Assembly (NCBI GenBank): GCA_031421935.1
Contig: JANOPQ010000201.1
Location: forward strand, 1-28,920
DNA length: 28,920 nt
Reading direction: 5' to 3'
Source: JAJTFW01 sp031421935
GTDB taxonomy: Bacteria > Bacteroidota > Bacteroidia > AKYH767-A > OLB10
Below the pieces are notes generated by a model, which was given only the letters and a program-made list of their open reading frames with translations, had not been told where the DNA came from and made no database searches. The stretch's first letter is position 1. Each line of letters begins with the position of its first letter. This document shows, piece by piece, positions 1 to 7,929 of the stretch. The position numbers and the translations under genes were made by a program.

Positions 1-222
1 TTTTTCAATTAGATAAATTCCATTGCCATCCGTTTGATCGGTTTTGTTTCCAACCTGAACAGTAACATTCGGAATACCTTGTCCATTCTCATCGTTAATT
101 TGTCCTGCAAGTGTGATGGAATAAGTACTCGAAACAGTTGGTGTGTCGTTGTTCTCGTCTTTACTGCATGATCCAATTAAGACTAATGCAATTAAAATAA
201 ATTTTGTTAGGTGAGTCTTCAT
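1..222 (-). CDS. Surface lipoprotein, CarboxypepD_reg-like; cut by left edge
   Basis: Only the first 74 codons are inside the window, and the frame is open to base 1. The protein starts MKTHLTKFILIALVLIGSC, a lipoprotein signal with the lipidated Cys at residue 19, followed by SKDE, which resembles the Bacteroidota signal for export to the cell surface. Residues 35-74 begin a carboxypeptidase-regulatory-like beta-sandwich (GQINDENGQGIPNVTVQVG). It is almost the same as the start of the next gene upstream (1791-2015): about nine in ten bases match by eye, with one extra codon in the neighbour. Its start lies 26 bp after that gene's stop, so the two are probably co-transcribed. The role is unknown; it is likely a cell-surface protein. 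Confidence 0.8.
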   Translation of the reverse strand, partial: MKTHLTKFILIALVLIGSCSKDENNDTPTVSSTYSITLAGQINDENGQGIPNVTVQVGNKTDQTDGNGIYLIEK

Positions 223-248
223 AAGTTGAAAAAATAATTATTATTTCT

Positions 249-2015
249 TTATTGATTGCGAATGCATTTTACATGTAGGGAATTGAGAACTCCAGATTCT
301 TCCATAGATGTATTATTGTCTAGAATAGTAATATTTCCAGAAATTATAACTTCCATCGTGTCCCCGATAGCACCATTTTTAAGAATTGATATAGTTAAGC
401 TCGGATTAAGAGTATCAGCGTTGATGTAATAAATATTACTACCTGAGTAATACTCGAAGTCCAAAACCCAATTAGGAAAGTTTTGAGGGGTATAGGTGCC
501 AGGAATATAGGAAAAGTAATTAGTTATATAGCCTTCAAACTGTTGCTGTGGATTGGAACTATTTCCATTTAATTCCATGATATTGGTAGTTGAATCAAAG
601 AATCCAGTTATTTGTGTTGGATTGGAAAAATTTAAGTTGTGTGTTAGACTCGTTGCTGAGAAGTTAAACAAAAGTCCAGTAGACGAACTGGTGGTGTCAC
701 AGATAATTAATGTTCCTAAATCAGTGGAGTCGGGACTGCACATTTGTATATATGAATTACTGTAAGTGGCACCAAGAATGCTTGCAGATAAAACATTAGA
801 GCCGCACGGGACGAAAGCATTTATACTTCCACCATTTGGAATAATCATTAAATTACCCATAGAAGAGGTAATAAATACCGATGGATTTATTGCTAAATTA
901 TTGCAATCAACAAAATTTACTTTAAGTTTTCCTAATCCTGTGCAACTGAATGTAATATTTGGTACCGTGTAAATTTGGCCAGGAGAAAGTGCTGGAATGT
1001 TTATAATGTTGGAATAAATTCCAGCGAAAAGAGCGTTTACAGTGGAGGGTGATCCACTATTAATCAAACCAGAGTAAAATCCATTTTGGTCGGTAAAAAT
1101 ACTTCCAATATTGTTATTAAATATTTTAGCATTTTGAATGGGGTTTCCTTCGCAGTCAAAAACATATCCTTCAATAGTTGCCGCTGCAAATGGTTGATCA
1201 TAATTCCACCAAGTAAAGTGTTCTACTTGACCCAAGTAATTATTTCCTTGTTTGGTGGCTAAACCTTCTTCGATCCATAAACTTTTGGTTTCATCGAAAT
1301 ACCAAAGTGGAATGGTAGCCGGGGCACCACTTAATTGCCCTGATGCAATGGGTAGTTGGATATTCGCTTTTATTCCGGGTGCTAACTGTAGTGGATTACC
1401 GTTGTTGTCGGTGAGTTCCACTCCAATCATTCCAAAACTAACGAGCTTAACAGAACCACCTACACTGTCTTCCGCCATTAAATCAGTACCTTGAACTAGA
1501 TTTCCGAAATTAGGATTTGTAGTTGTTAGATGCTTTGTTATTACGAGTACATTTCCGCTGAACGGCATACCAGCAGCATTTACAAATGCGTTGGGAGGGA
1601 AAAAAACGGTTGCTCCCGTATTGGAGACTGTGCCACCTGCCGAACTTGAAACAAAGGCTGCTGGCGATTTTGTTGGCATTACAAAATTGCAATATTGAAC
1701 TTTAGAATTGCTTGGAATAAATCCACTCGAACGATTCCAATATCCAGTCTTTGTTGCTTTCACAACCGCCCGCGATTTATTGACACTTGCTTTTTCAATA
1801 AGATAAATTCCGTTACCATCCGTTTGATCGATTTTGTTTCCAACCTGAACAGTAACATTGGGGATACCTTGTCCATTTTCATCATTAATTTGTCCAGCAA
1901 TTGTGATGGAATAAGTATTCGAAACACTTGGTGTATCGTTATTACTTTCATCCTTGCTACATGATCCAATTAAGATTAAAGCAAATAAAATAAATTTTGT
2001 TAGGTGAGTTTTCAT
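249..2015 (-). CDS. Surface lipoprotein with CarboxypepD_reg-like domains
   Basis: 588 aa from the ATG at 2015. A further in-frame ATG lies at 2024, but 2015 is preferred because the paralog downstream starts at the same MKTHLTKF. The lipobox ends in IGSC with Cys19, followed by SKDES. Residues about 36-105 form a carboxypeptidase-regulatory-like domain (GIPNVTVQVG). A ZU5-like stretch follows (GGTVSNTGATVFFPPNAF, about 125-145). Then come a conserved block ending HFTWWNYD (about 270) and a second regulatory-like domain (EGYVFDCEGNPIQNAKIF, about 282-345). The C-terminal part is Ser/Asn/Gly rich and not recognised. It is the middle member of a tandem paralog array. It is probably anchored in the outer membrane and may bind polymer or cell-surface partners, but nothing in the sequence gives a substrate. 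Confidence 0.8.
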   Translation of the reverse strand: MKTHLTKFILFALILIGSCSKDESNNDTPSVSNTYSITIAGQINDENGQGIPNVTVQVGNKIDQTDGNGIYLIEKASVNKSRAVVKATKTGYWNRSSGFIPSNSKVQYCNFVMPTKSPAAFVSSSAGGTVSNTGATVFFPPNAFVNAAGMPFSGNVLVITKHLTTTNPNFGNLVQGTDLMAEDSVGGSVKLVSFGMIGVELTDNNGNPLQLAPGIKANIQLPIASGQLSGAPATIPLWYFDETKSLWIEEGLATKQGNNYLGQVEHFTWWNYDQPFAAATIEGYVFDCEGNPIQNAKIFNNNIGSIFTDQNGFYSGLINSGSPSTVNALFAGIYSNIINIPALSPGQIYTVPNITFSCTGLGKLKVNFVDCNNLAINPSVFITSSMGNLMIIPNGGSINAFVPCGSNVLSASILGATYSNSYIQMCSPDSTDLGTLIICDTTSSSTGLLFNFSATSLTHNLNFSNPTQITGFFDSTTNIMELNGNSSNPQQQFEGYITNYFSYIPGTYTPQNFPNWVLDFEYYSGSNIYYINADTLNPSLTISILKNGAIGDTMEVIISGNITILDNNTSMEESGVLNSLHVKCIRNQ

Positions 2016-2357
2016 AGGTAGCATGGATTTAAAATAATTTATTTTATTGTTTGCGAGTGTAAATTACTAGTAAAGAGCATTGAACTATGTTCAACCAATT
2101 CATTTTAATGTAACGGCAGTTACTCGGTTATAAGATGAGTATATGGAATTTGTTGCTGAATCAAATTCTTCTAAAGATAGATTGTATTTAGATAAAATAG
2201 ATGATGGCGTGTACGATTAATGTAAAATTGATATAATAGCCCTGAGGGTGTGTATTAGTGAACAAATAAGTATAGTTCCTGACTCAATTGAATTAGGAAT
2301 AACACCCTTGTGTATATGCATTCACGTATGGTAAACCGAAATGGTTTACTGCCAACT
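2016..2357. other. 342-bp gene-free gap between lipoprotein paralogs
   Basis: No credible reading frame is seen. The gap holds two inverted repeats. AGGGTGTGTATT (2245-2256) can pair with AATAACACCCT (2298-2308) with one bulged G, around a loop containing the partly self-complementary TTCCTGACTCAATTGAATTA. GTAAACC (2331-2337) pairs perfectly with GGTTTAC (2343-2349). No promoter with a good TAnnTTTG box was found in front of the start at 2015. The gap may hold the 3' end and terminator of the upstream paralog. Confidence 0.5.
2331..2349 (-). terminator. Hairpin after the 2358-4127 gene, possible terminator
   Basis: GTAAACC-GAAAT-GGTTTAC makes a 7-bp perfect stem with a 5-nt loop, 8 bp past the stop codon of the minus-strand lipoprotein gene. 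Its place suits transcription termination or 3'-end stabilisation. There is no clear U-tract on the minus strand after it, so a classical intrinsic terminator is doubtful. Confidence 0.35.
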
Positions 2358-4127
2358 TTAATCATTTCGATAAATATCAAAAGTTCCAGATAATGTTCCA
2401 ATCAATGCCGTGGCTCCACCAGGCATCCATACAGGACCGCTAAATGATCCCGTTATATTACCTCCAGGTCCCGAAGCATTCGTAATAGTTGTGGAGCCTC
2501 CTGGACCAGCACCAGAGGGTTGAATATAATATTGGGTATCGTAATATAGAAAACCGCCCAAATAAGTATCAATCCCGTTCCAAGGGTAGACTCCAGTGCT
2601 GTAAGTTGGAATACTAATGTTAAAGTTGTATTGGCCTAGGCTTGCACTATCTGTATAAGTACATATTATTTCATAATGCCCAGAAGTAGAATTTAAAGTG
2701 CAATGGCTTACCTCCAACGTGAAAGGGTAGTTAGTTAACATCCAGTTATTAAATGTGAGTCGAACTTTATTATTTAATGGAGATGTATTACAAAGGGAAA
2801 GTTGTCCAACGTTAATAGAAGTATTACCTCCCATGTTAGTATTTATCGAGGTATTTTGTAATCCGTTGAAAGCAATTATTTGTATGTTATTTGCACCAAC
2901 ATTTCCCAATGAGAATTGGAAATTTCCATTCGGTGTATATCGATAATTGATGACTTGATTATTTACAATAACTATTAAAGTAGCTGATATTGCTTGCCCA
3001 CTGCAATTAGTTACTGACCCTGAAATGAAATTGCAATTGACATTGGTAAAGTTTAAGTCTGGAGCAATAAAACTAGGTTGAGGACTAATAGGTGGTAAGT
3101 TTATTACCGCTGTACTATCAAATGTATAGCCATTAGAGTGTATTGATTGTAATGTTAGATTAGTATTTGGTGGAACAACACTTGACCAAGTGCCACTTTG
3201 ATAAGTATAATCAGCCCATAACCCATTAATAAGTACCCAAGAATTTCCCAACAATAATGGTTGACAGTCATATACATTTCCAGATATTGGAATTCCATTC
3301 GGTAAATTATATGACCACCAAGTAAAATGACTTACTTCTCCACTATAATTACTACCATTAAAAATTGCAGTTCCTTCTTCTTCCCAAATCGCAGTTACTT
3401 CATTAAAATGCCAAAGTGGAATACTTGGTGTAGCAATAGCTAATTGCGAAGAATGAACAGGTAAACTGATGGTTGCTTTTTTTCCGCTTTTTAATTTTAT
3501 TTCGTTTCCGCTTCCATCTTTTAATGTAGCTCCAATCATTCCAAAGGAAACTAGATTTTCTAAAGTATTACTTAAGCTTTTTCCTTTAAAATCGGTGCCT
3601 GGAGCTTTTAAAGGAAATAGATTCGCACTTCTGGGTAAATGGTTTACTGTAAGAGCTACAGTTCCGGTATAAGAAGTTCCGTCCATTTTTTCAAAAGCAT
3701 CAAGGGGAAATTGAATGCTCGCTCCATCAATAGTAGTGATGGTTCCACCTGAAATTGCATTAACAGAATGTGTGTTCGTGGAAGTGTACAAACATAAACT
3801 GGAGGAAGAAGTGCCTCCTGACTTTGGCTTGAATGTGCCAACTTGATCCCAGTATCCTGCTTTCTTAACTGTAATAAGACTTCTGCTTTTTACCACAGTT
3901 GCATCTTCAATCACATAAATTCCCCAGAGGTTGGTCGAGGCTGTTTTATTCCCGATATATACATCAGCCCCCGAAAGACCAGCTCCACTTTCATCAAACA
4001 CTCTACCAATAATAGTTGTTTTCACCGTGGATGCATTTCCTGACAAATTTTCATTGTTGTCGTCCTTTGAACAAGAATTAGCAAGAAATAAAAATGCAAT
4101 GAATAAATAGGTTAAAGAATTTTTCAT
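2358..4127 (-). CDS. Surface lipoprotein with CarboxypepD_reg-like domains
   Basis: 589 aa. The N-terminus is a lipoprotein signal ending LANSC (Cys19), followed by SKDDNNEN, an acidic export-type tail. Residues about 37-105 form a carboxypeptidase-regulatory-like domain (GRVFDESGAGLSGADVYIG). After it come a ZU5-like stretch (GGTITTIDGASIQFPLDAF) and the block VSFGMIGATLKDGSGNEI, shared nearly word for word with the neighbouring paralog (VSFGMIGVELTDNNGNPL). Then come IPLWHFNE and HFTWWSYN, also shared. The C-terminal 250 residues diverge from the paralog, so the shared N-terminal half looks like a common scaffold and the C-terminus the specific part. The start lies 47 bp from the stop of the LamG protein gene upstream, on the same strand. 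Function is not known. Confidence 0.8.
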   Translation of the reverse strand: MKNSLTYLFIAFLFLANSCSKDDNNENLSGNASTVKTTIIGRVFDESGAGLSGADVYIGNKTASTNLWGIYVIEDATVVKSRSLITVKKAGYWDQVGTFKPKSGGTSSSSLCLYTSTNTHSVNAISGGTITTIDGASIQFPLDAFEKMDGTSYTGTVALTVNHLPRSANLFPLKAPGTDFKGKSLSNTLENLVSFGMIGATLKDGSGNEIKLKSGKKATISLPVHSSQLAIATPSIPLWHFNEVTAIWEEEGTAIFNGSNYSGEVSHFTWWSYNLPNGIPISGNVYDCQPLLLGNSWVLINGLWADYTYQSGTWSSVVPPNTNLTLQSIHSNGYTFDSTAVINLPPISPQPSFIAPDLNFTNVNCNFISGSVTNCSGQAISATLIVIVNNQVINYRYTPNGNFQFSLGNVGANNIQIIAFNGLQNTSINTNMGGNTSINVGQLSLCNTSPLNNKVRLTFNNWMLTNYPFTLEVSHCTLNSTSGHYEIICTYTDSASLGQYNFNISIPTYSTGVYPWNGIDTYLGGFLYYDTQYYIQPSGAGPGGSTTITNASGPGGNITGSFSGPVWMPGGATALIGTLSGTFDIYRND

Positions 4128-4174
4128 AATAATAGTATTAAAATTGTTTGACTAAATATTTTGTTGATTTCAAA

Positions 4175-5395
4175 TCAATCAACCTGCACAAAACGATAAA
4201 CACCACTTCGATTATTTTTAGTTTGGATGATCACGTTATAAATTCCTTTTGATAAATATCCTTTTTCCCAAATCACTTCTTTTCCTTGACTCTCTTTTGT
4301 GCCGATGCGTTGCATGGCTGCATTGTACACTTCTATAGATCGAATTTCTTCTCCACTACGTAAACTAATAATTAATTGCGTGGATTCATTTTTTACTAAA
4401 ATATTTTCAGCTGCAATTTCACCGATGCCCACTCCAGTAATTATATAAGGTCCTGATGTAGCCACGCAACCCAACGAATCGGTAATAGTAATCGTGTATG
4501 TACCATTCGAGAGCGCTGTCCAACTTTGTGCGTTAGCTCCAGTTATAACAGTTCCATTTAAATTCCATTGATAAGAAGAGGCGGTAATGGAAGAAGTCAT
4601 GGTATTGCCATTTGGAAAAATAATAGGCGCCGTGGTGGTTTGGTTCCACGGAACGAGGGCACTCCAAGTGGTTGAACTAGTAGTTCCATTATTTGCATTC
4701 AATGTCTGATCTATTACATTCGTTCCGCTACCGGCATTAAATCTCCAGTAACCTACTAAACCAGTTTCCTGAGCCACATCTAAATGATGCAATCTTTTTG
4801 CATTGATTTCAGCCGTGTCCAACGCTCTGTCCCAAACGCGAACTTCATCAATCTGTCCAGCCCAATAACGTGTTTGACCTTGTGTTTGGTCAGAAAGTCT
4901 ACCTATTCTAATAGGATAAGCCAATCCTTGTATCATACCAAATGGGAGAGGGGTTGCTCCCTGTTGTACACCGTTGATGAATACACGTACCGAATCTCCA
5001 TCATATGTTCCTGCTACATGATACCAAGTATTGATGGACATAGCCCCAGGTAAACTAATAGCAGTTATCCATGAAATGGATGTCCCTAAAGAATCTTTCC
5101 CACAAACCGAGAAATTAAGTTGTCCGTTATTACCGGCTCTTAAAACATAGCCTTGTTCGCCCAAACTCCAGCTGTGTTTGCAGAGAATGGTGCCATCAAA
5201 ATTGTTGATTGCCCAACTAGTAGCTCTAATCCAAGCCTCTACTGTGATGGCATTAGCAGGAGCTAAATTCACATCTGTAGTGAAATTTACAGAGGCTGCA
5301 GCGAAGTTTAAAGAGTTTGTGTTAGGTAAACAAGGCTGTGCATCAATATAGTGATTTAGCCCAATAAATAGAAGTAATGTGGATAGTAAACGCAT
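4175..5395 (-). CDS. LamG-domain secreted protein with T9SS sorting domain
   Basis: 406 aa. A Sec signal peptide (residues 1-19, cleavage near IDAQ) is followed by a LamG / concanavalin A-like lectin domain (about 30-240) with the usual signposts TVEAWIR (51-57), WYHVAGTYDG (124-133) and QIDEVRVWDRAL (181-192). Residues about 255-320 form an Ig/SprB-like segment (SYQWNLNGTVITGANAQSW). The last 80 residues (about 325-406, ending GIYNVIIQTKN...RFVQVD) fit a T9SS type A C-terminal sorting domain, so the product should be exported across the outer membrane and attached or released. LamG domains generally bind carbohydrate or protein, but the ligand is unknown. It lies upstream of the lipoprotein array on the same strand and may be transcribed with it. 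Confidence 0.82.
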   Translation of the reverse strand: MRLLSTLLLFIGLNHYIDAQPCLPNTNSLNFAAASVNFTTDVNLAPANAITVEAWIRATSWAINNFDGTILCKHSWSLGEQGYVLRAGNNGQLNFSVCGKDSLGTSISWITAISLPGAMSINTWYHVAGTYDGDSVRVFINGVQQGATPLPFGMIQGLAYPIRIGRLSDQTQGQTRYWAGQIDEVRVWDRALDTAEINAKRLHHLDVAQETGLVGYWRFNAGSGTNVIDQTLNANNGTTSSTTWSALVPWNQTTTAPIIFPNGNTMTSSITASSYQWNLNGTVITGANAQSWTALSNGTYTITITDSLGCVATSGPYIITGVGIGEIAAENILVKNESTQLIISLRSGEEIRSIEVYNAAMQRIGTKESQGKEVIWEKGYLSKGIYNVIIQTKNNRSGVYRFVQVD

Positions 5396-5486
5396 GGTAG
5401 TTAATTTTATACTACGAATGTATGTTTTTTTAGTATACCATCAAATTTTCTATAAAACAATTCGGGTAGTTGTACGTTTTGTCAAG

Positions 5487-5494
5487 TATCTTTG
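5487..5494 (+). promoter_or_regulatory. Candidate -7 box TATCTTTG for ispG
   Basis: TATCTTTG matches the Bacteroidota primary-sigma -7 consensus TAnnTTTG. It ends 7 bp before the ATG chosen for ispG, which would give a nearly leaderless message. No good -33 TTTG is seen at the usual distance, so this rests on the -7 box and on the same 8-mer before three other genes in the window. Confidence 0.42.
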
Positions 5495-5501
5495 CATTTG
5501 T

Positions 5502-7481
5502 ATGACGTTAGAAAGCCTCGCCGGACTGTATTGTAATAGCCTAACCCGTTATGATCGTTTGTTAACTCGTGAAGTGATGTTAGGAGACGTTGGCTTAGGT
5601 GGGACTAATCCGATTAGGGTGCAAAGTATGACCACCACCGATACGATGGACACTATGGCTACCGTGGAACAATCGATTCGGATGATTGAAGCAGGATGTG
5701 AATTTGTACGCATCACCGCTCCAAGTATTAATGAAGCTAAAAATCTCGCGAATATTAAACAGGAATTAGCGAAACGAGGATATAAAACGCCGTTAATTGC
5801 CGATATTCATTTTACACCTAATGCTGCCGAAGCCGCTGCACGCATTGTAGAAAAAGTGCGAATTAATCCAGGCAATTTTGCAGATAAGAAGAAGTTTGCG
5901 TTTATTGAATATGACGATGCAGCCTATCATGAAGAGCTAGATCGCATCCGAGAACGTTTTATTCCTTTGCTTAAAATTTGCAAAGAGTATGGAACTGCCA
6001 TGCGCATCGGAACGAATCACGGTTCGTTAAGCGATCGTATCATGAGTCGTTATGGTGATACTGCTCATGGCATGGTAGAATCAGCATTGGAATTTTTACG
6101 AATTGCCGAAGGGGAGAATTATCATAATATCGTCCTGAGCATGAAGTCAAGTAATCCGCAGGTGATGGTGCAAGCGTATCGTACACTCATTTACCGAATG
6201 CGTGATGAAGGCATGAATTATCCGTTGCATTTAGGAGTGACCGAAGCAGGGGAAGGAGAAGATGGACGAATTAAGTCTGCAGCAGGAATTGGAGCGTTAC
6301 TGGAAGATGGTATTGGCGACACCGTTAGAGTTTCTTTGACAGAAGATCCAGAATTTGAAATTCCCATTGCAAAAGCGTTGGTGGAAAGATATGCAAAGAG
6401 AGCAGCACATGCCTCTATGCCTGATTTTCCTCCTTTGCAGATGGATGCAGACCGAATTGTATTGAATTCAAATGTTGAGTTTGGATTTAAACCTTTTGAG
6501 TATGAAAGACGGTCAACATGCGAAGTAAATAATTTTGGTGCGCATCAAGTACCTCGTGTCATCGCCGATTATTCTGAAATAGAAAAGCTTTCTGCTGCAT
6601 CGTTTTTTCCAGTAGGATATAATTATTCTGTACCTACCGATAAATGGAATTTGAGCGATCAGGCTTGCGATTATATTTATACAGGAGATAGAAATATTGA
6701 TTTTGAAATACCCGGTACGCTGGGAATTATTGTTGATGCAAAAGCTTGGAAGGAGAAGGATCGTTGTTATCCTTTGTTTTCGTTAGATGGATTTTTATCC
6801 GCTGAAAATAAATCGAAGCTGCTTAATTTTATTTCGGTTGAAGCAGATGGAATTGCAGAACTTGTAAAACATCATCAAGTTTTAAAAGATTCGAATGGGG
6901 TTGTACTATTATCTACCACAAATGAACATGCGATGCCCGCATTGCGCCAAGCATTTATTTTGATGAAGCAAATGAAGTTGGAGGTTCCTGTAGTCATTCA
7001 TAGATTTTATGATGGATTAACAGAAGAGCAACTACAATTGCATGCATCAACAGATCTTGGAGCGTTGCTGTTAGATGGGTTTGGCGATGGAGTAATGATT
7101 TCGACGAACACATCCATCTCCCCGCAAAAGATAAATAGTTTGGCATTCGGAATTTTACAAGCAGCACGAACGCGTATCAGTAAAACCGAATATATTTCTT
7201 GCCCCAGCTGTGGCCGAACGCTTTTTGATCTGCAAGAAACCACAGCAAAAATTCGCACCCGAACCGATCACTTGAAAGGTTTAAAAATTGGAATCATGGG
7301 CTGCATCGTAAACGGTCCCGGCGAAATGGCGGATGCCGATTATGGTTATGTAGGATCCGGTCCTGGCAAAATTACTCTCTATAAAGGACGTGAGGTTGTG
7401 CGTAAAAGCATTAACACCGATTTAGCTGTGGATGCGTTAATTGATTTAATTAAAGAGCACGGGGATTGGATTGAGAAATAA
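5502..7481 (+). CDS. ispG: 4-hydroxy-3-methylbut-2-enyl diphosphate synthase (IspG), long form
   Basis: IspG reduces 2-C-methyl-erythritol 2,4-cyclodiphosphate to HMBPP in the MEP isoprenoid pathway, using a [4Fe-4S] cluster. The 659-aa product starts with the TIM-barrel region (GGTNPIRVQSMTTTDTMD; VRINPGNF) and ends with the ferredoxin-like domain holding the cluster cysteines in SCPSCGRTLFDL and GCIVNGPGEMADADYG. Between them is a long extra domain, about 250 residues, absent from E. coli IspG (about 370 aa) but usual in Bacteroidota, chlamydiae and plants. The frame is open back to a GTG at 5379, but the ATG at 5502 is preferred because the protein from there begins like the family and a TATCTTTG promoter box lies just in front. 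Divergent from the LamG gene. Confidence 0.95.
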   Translation: MTLESLAGLYCNSLTRYDRLLTREVMLGDVGLGGTNPIRVQSMTTTDTMDTMATVEQSIRMIEAGCEFVRITAPSINEAKNLANIKQELAKRGYKTPLIADIHFTPNAAEAAARIVEKVRINPGNFADKKKFAFIEYDDAAYHEELDRIRERFIPLLKICKEYGTAMRIGTNHGSLSDRIMSRYGDTAHGMVESALEFLRIAEGENYHNIVLSMKSSNPQVMVQAYRTLIYRMRDEGMNYPLHLGVTEAGEGEDGRIKSAAGIGALLEDGIGDTVRVSLTEDPEFEIPIAKALVERYAKRAAHASMPDFPPLQMDADRIVLNSNVEFGFKPFEYERRSTCEVNNFGAHQVPRVIADYSEIEKLSAASFFPVGYNYSVPTDKWNLSDQACDYIYTGDRNIDFEIPGTLGIIVDAKAWKEKDRCYPLFSLDGFLSAENKSKLLNFISVEADGIAELVKHHQVLKDSNGVVLLSTTNEHAMPALRQAFILMKQMKLEVPVVIHRFYDGLTEEQLQLHASTDLGALLLDGFGDGVMISTNTSISPQKINSLAFGILQAARTRISKTEYISCPSCGRTLFDLQETTAKIRTRTDHLKGLKIGIMGCIVNGPGEMADADYGYVGSGPGKITLYKGREVVRKSINTDLAVDALIDLIKEHGDWIEK

Positions 7482-7501
7482 TTCAGAATTAGGAATTCAG
7501 T

Positions 7502-7517
7502 CCCGATAGCTATCGGG
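7502..7517. repeat. 16-bp perfect palindrome CCCGATAGCTATCGGG, copy 1
   Basis: The 16-mer equals its own reverse complement. It sits 21 bp after the ispG stop and could form an 8-bp-arm cruciform or hairpin, possibly acting as a bidirectional terminator. The same 16-mer recurs at 7660 and 17774, and with one change at 17796. Confidence 0.8.
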
Positions 7518-7659
7518 ATAGGAATTAAGAATTAAGAACCTGCTTGCTGCAGGCAAGTTAAGAATTAATTTGTGGAGCTATTAATGCATCTAAATTATTA
7601 GAACTCCCTCTCCCTTGGAGAGGATTGGGGAGAGGCTTTGGTCTAATTAAGAATGCAGT

Positions 7660-7675
7660 CCCGATAGCTATCGGG
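7660..7675. repeat. 16-bp perfect palindrome CCCGATAGCTATCGGG, copy 2
   Basis: Identical to the copy at 7502, in the second unit of the 158-bp tandem repeat. Confidence 0.8.
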
Positions 7676-7781
7676 ATAGGAATTCAGAATTCAGAATCTG
7701 CTTGCTGCAGGCAAGTTAAGAATTAATTTGAGGAGCTATTAATACATCTTAATTTGTAAAACACCCTCTCCTGTGGAGAGG

Positions 7782-7797
7782 TCGCGAAGCTTCGCGA
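7782..7797. repeat. 16-bp perfect palindrome TCGCGAAGCTTCGCGA
   Basis: A second, unrelated self-complementary 16-mer. It interrupts the GGAGAGG...GGGAGAGG arm in repeat unit 2, where unit 1 has ATTGG instead. This looks like a small palindromic unit inserted or swapped into the larger repeat. Confidence 0.75.
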
Positions 7798-7929
7798 GGG
7801 AGAGGCTTGAATTTGATTTGGAGTTATGTCTAGACAGATAATGTCAGAATTTTTTCTGAATGATCATAATTAATCATCATCATCTTATTTAATCAGTGTT
7901 CAATGGACATTATTCTATTCGAGTAGTAT

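Larger units (their letters stand above)
7482..7808. repeat. Tandem direct repeat, two units offset by 158 bp
   Basis: Each unit reads, in order: AATTCAG-type AT-rich lead, the palindrome CCCGATAGCTATCGGG, CTGCTTGCTGCAGGCAAG, GTTAAGAATTAATTTG, GGAGCTATTAAT, ACCCTCTCC-type GC-rich arm, and GAGAGGCTT. Matching landmarks (the palindrome at 7502 and 7660; GGAGCTA at 7574 and 7732) are exactly 158 bp apart. The second unit differs mainly by carrying an extra palindrome in the GGAGAGG arm. Such REP-like units are common between Bacteroidota genes; no transposase is nearby. Confidence 0.8.
7482..7929. other. 448-bp gene-free block with tandem repeat and palindromes
   Basis: No gene is seen between ispG and the converging kelch-like gene. 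The block is mostly a two-copy direct repeat of about 158 bp (7482-7640 and 7640-7808), described separately, followed by AT-rich sequence up to the stop of the next gene. Confidence 0.7.

Noticed and set aside
5379..5501. N-terminal extension of ispG by 41 codons from GTG
   Set aside because: The extra sequence is not like the family, overlaps the divergent gene's start, and would put the TATCTTTG promoter box inside the gene.
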